A DNA stretch of 64,000 nt from Chromobotia macracanthus (taxonomy: Eukaryota; Chordata; Actinopteri; Cypriniformes; Botiidae): assembly GCA_036877525.1 (NCBI GenBank), contig JAZGTH010000114.1, forward strand, positions 2,501-66,500. Reading direction: 5' to 3'. This document shows, one piece after another, positions 43,350 through 54,587 of this stretch (its first letter is position 1; every line of letters begins with the position of its first letter). Under the pieces are notes generated by a model. It made no database searches and was not told the DNA's origin. It saw nothing but the letters and a program-made list of their open reading frames with translations. The position numbers and the translations under genes are program-made.

Positions 43350-44740
43350 TCAAGTTCACCTGTGGCAGCGGGTTTTTTCTTCATAAAGAAGAAGGATGGT
43401 GGCCTTCGTCCCTGTATTGACTATAGAGGCCTTAATGATATCACAGTTAAATTTCGCTATCTGCTTCCACTAGTACCAGCTGCTCTGGAACAACTACGCA
43501 AGGCAAGATTTTATACTAAGTTGTGCCTATGATCTGGTTCGCATCAGAGAAGGGGATGAGTGGAAGACTCAACCCCTTCAACAGGAAGAGGCTATGGATG
43601 AAAAGAAAGTGAAAGCAGTAACAGAATGGCCTCAATCACATACGGTGGAGGAACGCCAATGTGTCCTGGGTTTTGCTCACTTTTACAGGAGATTTATTCG
43701 AGGTTTCAGTTCGGTGGCAGTGGCTCTAAGGCAAAGAATTCAAATTCACCATTAACAAGAATTCACCATTGACCTGGTCCTCTGAGGCGCAAGCAGTGTT
43801 CAAGACCTGAAGACACAATTCACCACAGCACCCATTCTCAGACACCCAGATCCAGATCGACCCTTTATTGTAGAAGTAGAGATGTCTAACACTGGAGTAA
43901 GAGAGACTTCTTAATCACTCCTGTCCAATGGGATTATAATTACTGAGATTAAACCAAGAACCACCTCCTACTGAATGTCCTGAAGATCGTATCTTTGTCC
44001 CAGAGACTCTTTGCAAACGCCTATTATCCTAGGTACATGAATTTCCCAGCTCTGGCCACCCAGGAATTACTGCCACAATCCATTTACTATCTCATTTGTT
44101 AAGAACTGCAATACCTGTCAAACTACAAAGACATCTAAGCAACTTCTGGCAGGACTATTACAGCCACTTCCCACACCTCAACGCCCCTGGTCACACATAG
44201 CAGTTGATTGCATCACTGATCTTCCAAACTCTCAGGGTAACACAACCATTTTCACTGTTATTAATTGTTTCTCTAAAGCATGTCGTCTCATACCACTACC
44301 AATGCTTCCATCTGCCCTTGAAACTGCTGAACTCCTCATTAATCATGTGTTTAGATTATATGGCATGCCCAAAGACATTGTTTCTGATTGAGGTCCCCAG
44401 TTCACATCTAGAGTTTGGTCCATGCGGTTCAAGGGACTTAATGTGAATATCAGCCTTACATCAGGTTATCATCTAATGGCCAGACTGAACGTCTTAATCA
44501 GGAAATCACTTGATTTTTACACTCCTACTGTCATGAGAACCAAGTTGATTGGAGTCGATTTTTGATTTGGGCAGAATATGCACAGAATTCCCTGGTCAAA
44601 CCTGCTACTGGGATGACACCCTTCAAGTGCATTTTGGGTTATCAGCCGCCACTCTTTTCCTGGTCCGATAAACCTGCTGAACTCCCCTCTGTTACAGACT
44701 GGCTGCAACGTAGTAAAGAAGTCTGGGATCGGGGGGGTGG
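43350..44740 (+). pseudogene. Chromovirus pol relic (second gypsy family)
   Basis: Plus-strand pieces of a Ty3/gypsy Pol similar to the 7918 element but clearly diverged. The RT finger motif KKDGGLRPCIDYRGLN lies at about 43373-43428. A break near 43520-43570 removes the palm with YxDD. RNase H-proximal sequence (VTEWPQ, FYRRFIRGFSS) lies at about 43620-43710, and the integrase zinc domain and core at about 44030-44520 (RPWSHIAVD; an in-frame stop replaces a residue just after the second Asp near 44390). The integrase C-terminal segment at 44562-44720 includes WAEYAQNSL and GYQPPLF. No chromodomain remains before the purine tract. Confidence 0.85.
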
Positions 44741-44746
44741 GGGGGC
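44730..44746 (+). promoter_or_regulatory. Polypurine tract of the gypsy relic
   Basis: GGGGGGGTGGGGGGG directly upstream of the TGTTACGG LTR start. Confidence 0.7.
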
Positions 44747-44748
44747 TC

Positions 44749-45316
44749 TGTTACGGATGAGGTCCCTGCTCCACGCCACCAGAGGGAACCGTTTCCAGAG
44801 TATCGTTTCATTTTGGACTAGAATTCCCATAGTGCCATCATACCTGGGATTGATTACTTTCTGTCCACCCGTTCTTCATTAACTCTTGTGTATATAAACC
44901 CCATGCTTTTCTCAGCATTTCGCACAGTCTTGTTTTGGCCCGGCGACAATTCTGAGTGTTTTGATTACCCGTTTTTATTATTGGACTTTGTTTGCTGCCT
45001 GCCTTGATTCTTGGACTGTTTTCTGGATTTGTGATTGTTTGCTGCCTGCCTTGATTCTCAGACTTTTTTTGGATTTGAGATTGTTTGCTGCCTGCCTTGA
45101 TTCTTAGACTGTTTTCTGGATTTGTGATTGTTTGCTGTCTGCCTTGATTCTTAGACTGTTTTTGGATTTTTGATTGTTTGCTGCCTGTCTATGACATTAT
45201 GCCTGTTTACGCCTCTGTCTTGCCTCTATTATTCATGTTTGCCGGTTATCGGTTTGTTTCTCTAAATAAACGCTGCAAATGGATCCTCATATGTCAGACC
45301 CATCATTACTCCTACG
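44749..45316 (+). repeat. 3' LTR of the gypsy relic
   Basis: Starts TGTTACGGATGAGG two bases after the purine tract. It has a TATATAAA at 44891-44898 and an AATAAA at about 45265-45270, followed by an ATGGATCCTC similar in placement to the gag start in the other family. The right end is estimated. The body holds a short tandem repeat (44983-45195). Confidence 0.65.
44983..45195. repeat. ~58-bp tandem repeat inside the LTR
   Basis: Units of the form TTTGCTGCCTGCCTTGATTC + TTAGACTGTTTTCTGGATTT + GTGATTG occur about four times, with small length changes in the T-runs. Confidence 0.8.
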
Positions 45317-45789
45317 AGTGGGCTGTGTGCAAGAAAGATTGCTAATGCACTTCAAGCTCTTTTGCCTTGAATAAAGTGATTACAAAAGGCTTTTAGTGGA
45401 GACTGTAGAGTCGAAGTAGAGACTGAAAATGTGCCAGGCTACTGATAAAACTATTTAGAATGATAGTTGTATCAGTAGATAGAAGAAGGCGAGGTCTGCT
45501 TATCAGTTTATGATGAAAATTGACATGGTTAAAAAAACACCAGAAAGAGATCTGTAGGAGCTGTAGGTATGTTTAATAACCAGCTCCCAGAAATGTGGGA
45601 AGGAAGATATGCTAGAGTATGCTCTAGCATACTCTAGCACACTGCAAAGTAGGAGGCCCTAGCCCCCTACTTTGCAGTGTGTTTAACCTTAGGCTTCAAA
45701 AGCAGCCCCAAAAAGAGGCACAGGTGGAAATGTTAGGGACCTACCTGCTAAGGAGCAGGGCACGATTCAGCCCCTTGGCAGACCTCTTG
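45317..45789. other. Intergenic with a short palindrome
   Basis: AAGATATGCTAGAGTATGCTC / TAGCATACTCTAGCACACTG and CACTGCAAAGTAGGAGGCC / CCCCTACTTTGCAGTGTG form two neighbouring inverted repeats at 45606-45680. No gene. Confidence 0.5.
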
Positions 45790-46480
45790 AATCTTGACTT
45801 CTGGCTTCTGGATGAGTTTTGGTTCTCTTGCCACTGTCACCCTGTTGGCTTGCTTACTGGAAGACTGCTGACATTTAGCCTGGCTTAGGGTTTTGTAGGT
45901 TGTTAATATTGCTTTTAGCATAATGATGCTATTTCTTTTTCTCCCATTCCCTTTCATTATGCAGTGCTCAGATATTTTCAGGTATTATTGCAAATCCCTT
46001 ACCAATAAGATGAAATTTTTCTGTGTCATCATGTAAGCTGAAACCAAATATCTTCCTTAAAATGATACCCGTCATCTGCCATGTTGACTAAATGTTGCAG
46101 TCTCAAAAGTCCACACTGTTTTAATAGACTGTCTGAATACATTACTCCACAGGCCACTAAGATAGGTATGAGCTTTTACACAGAGTGACAGGCATTTATA
46201 ATACACATCCATTTATTCAAATGTCCAAATGTGTTGTAGTTATCATGAGTTTAGTCAACTTTATATTCATACACCAATTACAATCTTAGTATCCCTAATA
46301 AGATTTACTAATCTACATCCTACAATGAACAATACAAATTTGCAATAATATCATGTATACATGTTTGATCATTTCTGTTTTCTGTGTTTTTATTTTCATT
46401 ACATGTAAGCTGCTTCAAAGCAATGCAACATTAGAAACAGCGCTATATAAATAAAATTGAATTGAAATTAAATTAAATTG
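45790..46480 (-). repeat. Dispersed repeat family A, inverted copy
   Basis: The reverse complement aligns piecewise with 31556-32220: ATTTTATTTATATAGCGCTG, GTTGCATTGCTTTGAAGC, TTAGGGATACTAAGATTGTA, GGTTTCAGCTTACATG, AAGGGATTTGCAATAATACC. Its lower end (CACTGTCACCCTGTTGGCT) also matches 25870. Confidence 0.68.
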
Positions 46481-46971
46481 AACTATATAGAGGGGGAAGC
46501 ATCAAAGGTACAAAACTTGGAGGGAATATTGGGTATTGGGATTTGAGAGTTCAAAAAGTAATTATTAAACATGTTCAGTCTGTTATTTATTTTATCTTTA
46601 TGTCTCTTCTATTTGAGTTCATTTGCTTTATGCTATCTGCCTAAAATGTAAAGTATTTTGTATTCTGTAAATTGTCTTGGATAAAAGTGTCCACTAAGAA
46701 TCATAACCATCAAACCTTTGTTTTCTTTAAATGTGCTAAATAAATAAAATGAATTGATGAAAGAGTTAATTTTTCTTATTTGGGTACATTGAGTTGTGCT
46801 TAAAAGCCCTCCTGATACTTTTATTGTATAAACTTTCACTTCAGATATATAGTATGCCTAATCCACAGCGTGTCTTCTAGTGGCACCCAAGTCTTGCATC
46901 CTTAATTATCTAGAAAGCTACAATTTAAGTCTATAATTTAAGTTTGAACTTTCCATTCTAGAATTTCTTTA
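46481..46971. other. Intergenic with SINE/LINE-tail-like word
   Basis: GTAAATTGTCTTGGATAAAAGTGTCC (46667-46692) resembles the 3' tail shared by many fish SINEs and LINE-2 elements. Nothing else recognised. Confidence 0.4.
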
Positions 46972-46976
46972 CATTG

Positions 46977-47452
46977 TGTAACATCACGCCAGCAGAGGGA
47001 GCCCTCATCGGAATACTGACTGCTCATGCTCCCTCTGCTGAACTCTGAACTTTGAACCCTGAACTCTGAGCTTACTTCCTGTTTGGCATCTATATAAACC
47101 TTGCTGCCACAGGGCCACTTTGCGAAGTATTGCCAGCTTTACACCTGACTACTGACCATTCTCTTTTACTGCCTGATTTCCTGTGTTTTACCTATTGTTT
47201 GGTTCTCGTTTTCTGATTTTTGCCTTGCCCCTTTGTTTGACGCCTGGATTGGACTGTTTGTTTGGATATTGATTCTCTGCCAGGATTTACGACCTCTGAT
47301 TTACGTCTCTCCCTTTTGTTGTGTTGCATGGTTGGACTGTCTATGTTTATTACGACCCTTTGCCTGTTGATTATAGATCACGACTCATTTGATAACCCCA
47401 ATAAACATCTGCAACTGGATCCTGCTTCAGCTTCTGCCTCAGCTCCCTTACA
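46977..47452 (+). mobile_element. Older solo LTR of the chromovirus family
   Basis: 476 bp, TGTAACATC...CCCTTACA, flanked by the 5-bp duplication CATTG (46972-46976 and 47453-47457). It is more diverged than the copy at 34596. The region around the gag ATG is rearranged (the ATG is lost), while TATA and GCGAAGTATT are kept. Confidence 0.92.
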
Positions 47453-47457
47453 CATTG

Positions 47458-48121
47458 GAGTAATCAGCCCACTGTTCACCTAGGCCAAGCGGATAGGGCA
47501 GTTAACATGTGGGTGTTAACTGCCATGCCAAGTAGACATTAATTAACAGCAGTTCTCAACAATTATCGTGCAGCCTGAATCTTATTGAATATTATACATA
47601 TTTGCATTGTATCATATATTCAAAAAGCTCAGCATTAATAGCAGAACCTTTTTGGTTCTAAATAGAACACTTTTTATAAGGTTCCATAAAGAACCTTGGT
47701 ATTAAAAGGGCTTTACAGAACCTCAGCTCTATAAAAAAACTTTTATTCAGACTTTTATAACAGAAATCTGAAGGGTTATATTGGATATACAGCTTTTATA
47801 CTGATTTTTCTATCAGAAGCATTTTAAAATTTTAGTTTGAAATAACAAAACTACATTGTAAATACTTTATTATGCTACTTTTTGTCACAACAAATGTCGT
47901 ACAATATTAAATGTTTATTTAACCACAAATAAAATTATAAATGCATCACTATAAATATTGGCATGTTCTTTACAGAGCAAAAATACATTCAATTCAATTT
48001 TAAAAGCAGGAAAATATAAAAATACATGAAAAATTTGCTAGTAATAGCACAGAATGTTACAGAATTTACATTACTAGCTGTAAAAATGAAATCAAATTGC
48101 TGCATTTGTATTTGTATGTTT

Positions 48122-48156
<35 letters not shown>

Positions 48157-48700
48157 TATCCCAGTGAGCAGTCCAAAGATGAGCGTGGCAAGGACACACC
48201 TTGGAAGAAAACACTGCAAACTAGACAGAAGATGAATATTGATTGTATAAACTAACCACCCATAAAATAAAACAGAAAGCAGTCCAACAAGGCAGGTAAG
48301 CAAGCAGCAAAATTAATTGTCCATCATACATTGTTGATTGTCAAGAGGCGCATACACATCCTTTGTGTTTTGATGTGGCGATGATGTTTGAGTTTCTGGC
48401 CCTACACCTCAAAAAGGATCTACCAGTGTCTGCCAGTGCAGTTTGAAATCATAGCAGATTCCCATTACATTCTGGATCACACAGGATATGGCTGTGGTTA
48501 TCATTAGGTGGCACGAGGTTGAACATCTGGCTTATCCAGAGCTGGGATTGAGCCAAGTGTCCTCAGATGATAAGACATGGAGACAAAACAATCTGATATT
48601 AAATAAAGAGGCTTCTCAAATATTAGGTAAATATTCTATTTTGAAGTTATGTTTGGCTCCTGTCAAGCCTGACCTTTTCAATTGAGAGGAGCTGTTCTTG
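47458..48700. other. Intergenic with small dispersed repeats
   Basis: An AGAACC/GGTTCT-rich block (47645-47725) resembles 27720-27840. A (TA)n run occurs at 48124-48154, followed by CCCAGTGAGCAGTCCAAAGATGAG, related to the family A phrase at 4510. No gene. Confidence 0.45.
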
Positions 48701-48714
48701 TGCTGCTTTCCTAT

Positions 48715-48847
48715 TTCGTTCAACATGTCATGTGGTTTCTTCGACATCTTAGAGGGATCACTCAGACTTTTTTGCCAAAAGGTAGACTTTAGAGACATAA
48801 AAGTGAGTTGGTCTGCAAAACAAATGTTTTTTTACTGGTTGGGGAAG

Positions 48848-48943
<96 letters not shown>

Positions 48944-48960
48944 AGTATTCTCACGCACCC
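48715..48960. mobile_element. ERV LTR fragment interrupted by a TA repeat
   Basis: CATGTGGTTTCTTCGACATC, GGATCACTCAGACTTTTTTG, AGTTGGTCTGCAAAACA and ACTGGTTGGGGAAGGGT match the ERV LTRs. After GGGT the sequence becomes a TA repeat, then AGGAGTATTCTCACGCAC resumes LTR-like sequence (compare ACAGGAGTTTTCTCACACAC at 36390). The TA run has expanded inside the LTR. Confidence 0.7.
48850..48941. repeat. TA dinucleotide repeat, ~46 units
   Basis: An uninterrupted 92-bp (TA)n tract. It is fully self-complementary and likely to form cruciforms and vary in length. Confidence 0.95.
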
Positions 48961-48984
48961 AAAATGGCATACAAATGCCTCTTT

Positions 48985-49148
48985 CCTGAACGAGCTCAAT
49001 GACTTTTATGCTCGCTTTGAGACAGACAATAGAAGAACTGCCACCAAGCTTACACCTACAAATTATCACCAGTCCATCACACTGACCTCCACAGATGTGT
49101 TTACCGCACTGAGCCGGATCAACGCACCCAAGGCTGCTGGACCAGACG
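48985..49148 (+). pseudogene. LINE (L2/jockey-like) reverse transcriptase fragment
   Basis: The plus strand encodes FLNELNDFYARFE, then a linker, then SRINAPKAAGPDG. These are the segment leading into, and the first conserved block of, non-LTR reverse transcriptases (usually ...NPRKAAGPDG). It stops at the junction with the tandem array. Only about 55 codons remain. Confidence 0.75.
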
Positions 49149-51870
49149 GTGCAATCGTGCACAGACCCTGCATCAATCAGGTCACCTCCATGGCTTGAAT
49201 GAGGGAATATACTGACATACTCCCAGGGAACACGTTTAAATGTATAACTTGAATGTACTGTAAGTCGCTTTGGATAAAAGTGTTGGAGATTATAAACTTC
49301 TGTCATGCATAAATAATCCTCAATAGAGTTAAGGAAGGGAACGAATGATGGGAGATACTGGAGTGAAATTTGTGAAAACATCTATAAACATACAGTACAG
49401 GTGTTCTCCATCATTAACACACAATTCATGAAACAAATCACCATTTTCTTTATAATCTCAAAATATACACCAACTTGCACAAACCTCAAACTTCCATTTA
49501 ATAGTTTAGTCAAAATGTATCGTAGTAACCATTTCTTTGTTTGTTTACTAATTTACTTATAATGTATTGCAATGCTTGTATTTTATTGCATTTTATAAGC
49601 TCGTGGCTTTTGAACTTGTGCTCTCCTCATCCACCACCTCTTACACACTCTGCCTCCATGTATTTGTACATGTACCTTGTTACATATAAGGATATCAGTA
49701 TAATTTCATTGATGGTCAGCTCAATAGGGAAGGAGGGAAGATAAGCAATTGATTAACTCAGTAAGACACTTTAGCAGACAAACACTATGTCCTGCGCTTT
49801 AGTTTTGTTCAAAATCATACTATCCTACTAGCATCTTTCAGATACATATTCTGTGTATTAGTTTTTTACTGTTAAATGTCTAGCAACACCCTCTCAACCA
49901 TTTGCAGTTCCATAGAAATTGTGTAGTGAAACGTATAAGCCATATAACAGCATTAAACTTGGCAACCAGTGCTTAACAACACTGAACACTGCAAAATATA
50001 CTTCGTTCCTTTTTTTATTGCATTCAAAGGAAATATTAACTGCACTTGCAAAGCACTTTATATTGCTAGATTTGTTAATGTAATATAATACATAACGACA
50101 CTGAAATCACGTTCATACTAATGCAATATCATTTCATTCCAAAAATGAGTGAGATTTATTCACAAAATGCAACTTCCCAATTATTCCTTTAAAATCACCT
50201 TAAAAAGTGTCCTGCTATAAACAACACTATTATGTGTCAACAGCAGTGACCAGCTGCACAACCTTTAACCCATTTGTGTACCGCTCATCGACACTTTTTC
50301 ATACTGCTGTGGTCAACAATACATCTCCACTGGTAAATCGTTGTTACAGTGCTTAATTACACTGAATTTATTTTCATGAATTTCCTTGCTCAATTCATGT
50401 TGCTGTCCCTAGATTCCATGAAAACGTCAACTACCTCTCACTATAAAGCTATTTAAATTTAGATATGATACGCTTTTTCTTATAATGCAGGTGTTATATT
50501 TACTACATTCGTTTCATTCTTAAATCCGAATGGCAATATCGAATTTGTATCCTATGTTAAACAACGCAAAGGTGTTGTGGTTTCTGTCACATCTTAGAAG
50601 GTTCTCTCAAAGACTTTTTTTAAAGGTTTTTCTCTGTTTTACTTCAGATCCCTAGATCCCACTGCTGTTTGGGCAAATAATGTTAAAATAGGGACAAAAC
50701 ACGTCAAGTACGGAAAACGATCTGGTCCCCCAAACTACGGGATGGTTAGCAAATCTATATTAACTCAAAATATTACAACATGTTAACTTTTGGATACTTA
50801 TAGTACTGTGAGAAATACCTGTCTCCTGCAAATCTACTCCCAGACGCAGGATAACTTCATGTATGAAACATGTTGTATTACATTATGCTCAGAGAACACT
50901 AATATGACAATATTTTATGTAAATGGTTTAACAGATTTCCAGAATTTACACTTGATTACCATAAAATATGTATTTATAAACTATATGAAGCTTACCTGTT
51001 TGTTTCCCCAGTCTGCAGGTGGCTCAGGATAATAGTTGAGTCAAGGCTTTGATGCACGAGCGACAACCAATCAGGACGCGGCTTCAAAATAATTCATAAC
51101 CTTTCACAACTTTAAAAAGAAAAAGGTGGGACCAAAGAACCGTTTCCCAATACAACGATCCGGACAGAGACACGCAACCAGTGTAGTTCATGGAGTAACA
51201 AGGTGACATCATAAAACCATGCTTCTAGCCTTAGTAATGGCTCTAGCAGCAGAATTTTGTATGAAGCAGAAAAGCATCTAAATAACATTTATTTAACAAG
51301 TAACCAGCAGGTAGCAAATAGATAATATAATAAAGTTGTTTGGCATAGGCCCCGTTCATAGTTCAAATCCAAGTATTGCATGTTCCTGCACAATGAAGAA
51401 GGCAGGGGCAGAGCCTAACCTGGATCAGGGATCGACCGAGTGGTGGGGAGGGTGGGGGTGAATGCCTACATCAATATCTGCAAATATAAATGAGTAAAGC
51501 TCTTATATATATATATACACTAAGCATTGACTAATGATTGGCTACATCTATTTGTAACAAATGATGGCATAATAGCAAATCTTCTTAATAGAACCTACTA
51601 TTCCAGCATCACACATTGTGGTTTCTGAATTAGCTCGACATACCCTGAGTAAACAAGGGTTGTGTTTAGTCAACCAAGAATTTTGGGTTTAGCTGACGGT
51701 AAATTATGCCTGCTTCATGGAACACCCAAAGTACTGCACATTGATGAAAATTACTTTCTCTCCACATTGTAAAATCAGTCAAACCATCCATCCATGGCAA
51801 CTTCATCCAGATCACAATCTATGTTCTCTCTCACATGACAGCAAAAAGGACGAATTCTCTTGAACGGTGA
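49149..51870. repeat. Macrosatellite unit 1 (content of the unit)
   Basis: From the start: a fish SINE/LINE-tail word (GTAAGTCGCTTTGGATAAAA, about 49260-49279); unassigned AT-rich DNA; an ERV-LTR-like scrap (TGTTGTGGTTTCTGTCACATC, then TTAGAAGG and CTCAAAGAC, about 50574-50635); a CCAAT box at 51067-51071; a 21-codon frame at 51219-51281; and a TA-run at about 51504-51519. No large gene. Confidence 0.9.
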
Positions 51871-54587
51871 GTGCAATCGTGCACAGACCCTGCATCAATC
51901 AGGTCACCTCCATGGCTTGAATGAGGGAATATACTGACATACTCCCAGGGAACACGTTTAAATGTATAACTTGAATGTACTGTAAGTCGCTTTGGATAAA
52001 AGTGTTGGAGATTATAAACTTCTGTCATGCATAAATAATCCTCAATAGAGTTAAGGAAGGGAACGAATGATGGGAGATACTGGAGTGAAATTTGTGAAAA
52101 CATCTATAAACATACAGTACAGGTGTTCTCCATCATTAACACACAATTCATGAAACAAATCACCATTTTCTTTATAATCTCAAAATATACACCAACTTGC
52201 ACAAACCTCAAACTTCCATTTAATAGTTTAGTCAAAATGTATCGTAGTAACCATTTCTTTGTTTGTTTACTAATTTACTTATAATGTATTGCAATGCTTG
52301 TATTTTATTGCATTTTATAAGCTCGTGGCTTTTGAACTTGTGCTCTCCTCATCCACCACCTCTTACACACTCTGCCTCCATGTATTTGTACATGTACCTT
52401 GTTACATATAAGGATATCAGTATAATTTCATTGATGGTCAGCTCAATAGGGAAGGAGGGAAGATAAGCAATTGATTAACTCAGTAAGACACTTTAGCAGA
52501 CAAACACTATGTCCTGCGCTTTAGTTTTGTTCAAAATCATACTATCCTACTAGCATCTTTCAGATACATATTCTGTGTATTAGTTTTTTACTGTTAAATG
52601 TCTAGCAACACCCTCTCAACCATTTGCAGTTCCATAGAAATTGTGTAGTGAAACGTATAAGCCATATAACAGCATTAAACTTGGCAACCAGTGCTTAACA
52701 ACACTGAACACTGCAAAATATACTTCGTTCCTTTTTTATTGCATTCAAAGGAAATATTAACTGCACTTGCAAAGCACTTTATATTGCTAGATTTGTTAAT
52801 GTAATATAATACATAACGACACTGAAATCACGTTCATACTAATGCAATATCATTTCATTCCAAAAATGAGTGAGATTTATTCACAAAATGCAACTTCCCA
52901 ATTATTCCTTTAAAATCACCTTAAAAAGTGTCCTGCTATAAACAACACTATTATGTGTCAACAGCAGTGACCAGCTGCACAACCTTTAACCCATTTGTGT
53001 ACCGCTCATCGACACTTTTTCATACTGCTGTGGTCAACAATACATCTCCACTGGTAAATCGTTGTTACAGTGCTTAATTACACTGAATTTATTTTCATGA
53101 ATTTCCTTGCTCAATTCATGTTGCTGTCCCTAGATTCCATGAAAACGTCAACTACCTCTCACTATAAAGCTATTTAAATTTAGATATGATACGCTTTTTC
53201 TTATAATGCAGGTGTTATATTTACTACATTCGTTTCATTCTTAAATCCGAATGGCAATATCGAATTTGTATCCTATGTTAAACAACGCAAAGGTGTTGTG
53301 GTTTCTGTCACATCTTAGAAGGTTCTCTCAAAGACTTTTTTTAAAGGTTTTTCTCTGTTTTACTTCAGATCCCTAGATCCCACTGCTGTTTGGGCAAATA
53401 ATGTTAAAATAGGGACAAAACACGTCAAGTACGGAAAACGATCTGGTCCCCCAAACTACGGGATGGTTAGCAAATCTATATTAACTCAAAATATTACAAC
53501 ATGTTAACTTTTGGATACTTATAGTACTGTGAGAAATACCTGTCTCCTGCAAATCTACTCCCAGACGCAGGATAACTTCATGTATGAAACATGCTGTATT
53601 ACATTATGCCCAGAGAACACTAATATGACAATATTTTATGTAAATGGTTTAACAGATTTCCAGAATTTACACTTGATTACCATAAAATATGTATTTATAA
53701 ACTATATGAAGCTTACCTGTTTGTTTCCCCAGTCTGCAGGTGGCTCAGGATAATAGTTGAGTCAAGGCTTTGATGCACGAGCGACAACCAATCAGGACGC
53801 GGCTTCAAAATAATTCATAACCTTTCACAACTTTAAAAAGAAAAAGGTGGGACCAAAGAACCGTTTCCCAATACAACGATCCGGACAGAGACACGCAACC
53901 AGTGTAGTTCATGGAGTAACAAGGTGACATCATAAAACCATGCTTCTAGCCTTAGTAATGGCTCTAGCAGCAGAATTTTGTATGAAGCAGAAAAGCATCT
54001 AAATAACATTTATTTAACAAGTAACCAGCAGGTAGCAAATAGATAATATAATAAAGTTGTTTGGCATAGGCCCCGTTCATAGTTCAAATTCAAGTATTGC
54101 ATGTTCCTGCACAATGAAGAAGGCAGGGGCAGAGCCTAACCTGGATCAGGGATCGACCGAGTGGTGGGGAGGGTGGGGGTGAATGCCTACATCAATATCT
54201 GCAAATATAAATGAGTAAAGCTCTTATATATATACACTAAGCATTGACTAATGATTGGCTACATCTATTTGTAACAAATGATGGCATAATAGCAAATCTT
54301 CTTAATAGAACCTACTATTCCAGCATCACACATTGTGGTTTCTGAATTAGCTCGACATACCCTGAGTAAACAAGGGTTGTGTTTAGTCAACCAAGAATTT
54401 TGGGTTTAGCTGACGGTAAATTATGCCTGCTTCATGGAACACCCAAAGTACTGCACATTGATGAAAATTACTTTCTCTCCACATTGTAAAATCAGTCAAA
54501 CCATCCATCCATGGCAACTTCATCCAGATCACAATCTATGTTCTCTCTCACATGACAGCAAAAAGGACGAATTCTCTTGAACGGTGA
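51871..54587. repeat. Macrosatellite unit 2
   Basis: 2717 bp. It has C at the CATG(T/C)TGTATT site (about 53592), GCCCAG in place of GCTCAG, and TTCAAATT in place of TTCAAATC (about 54086). Confidence 0.95.
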
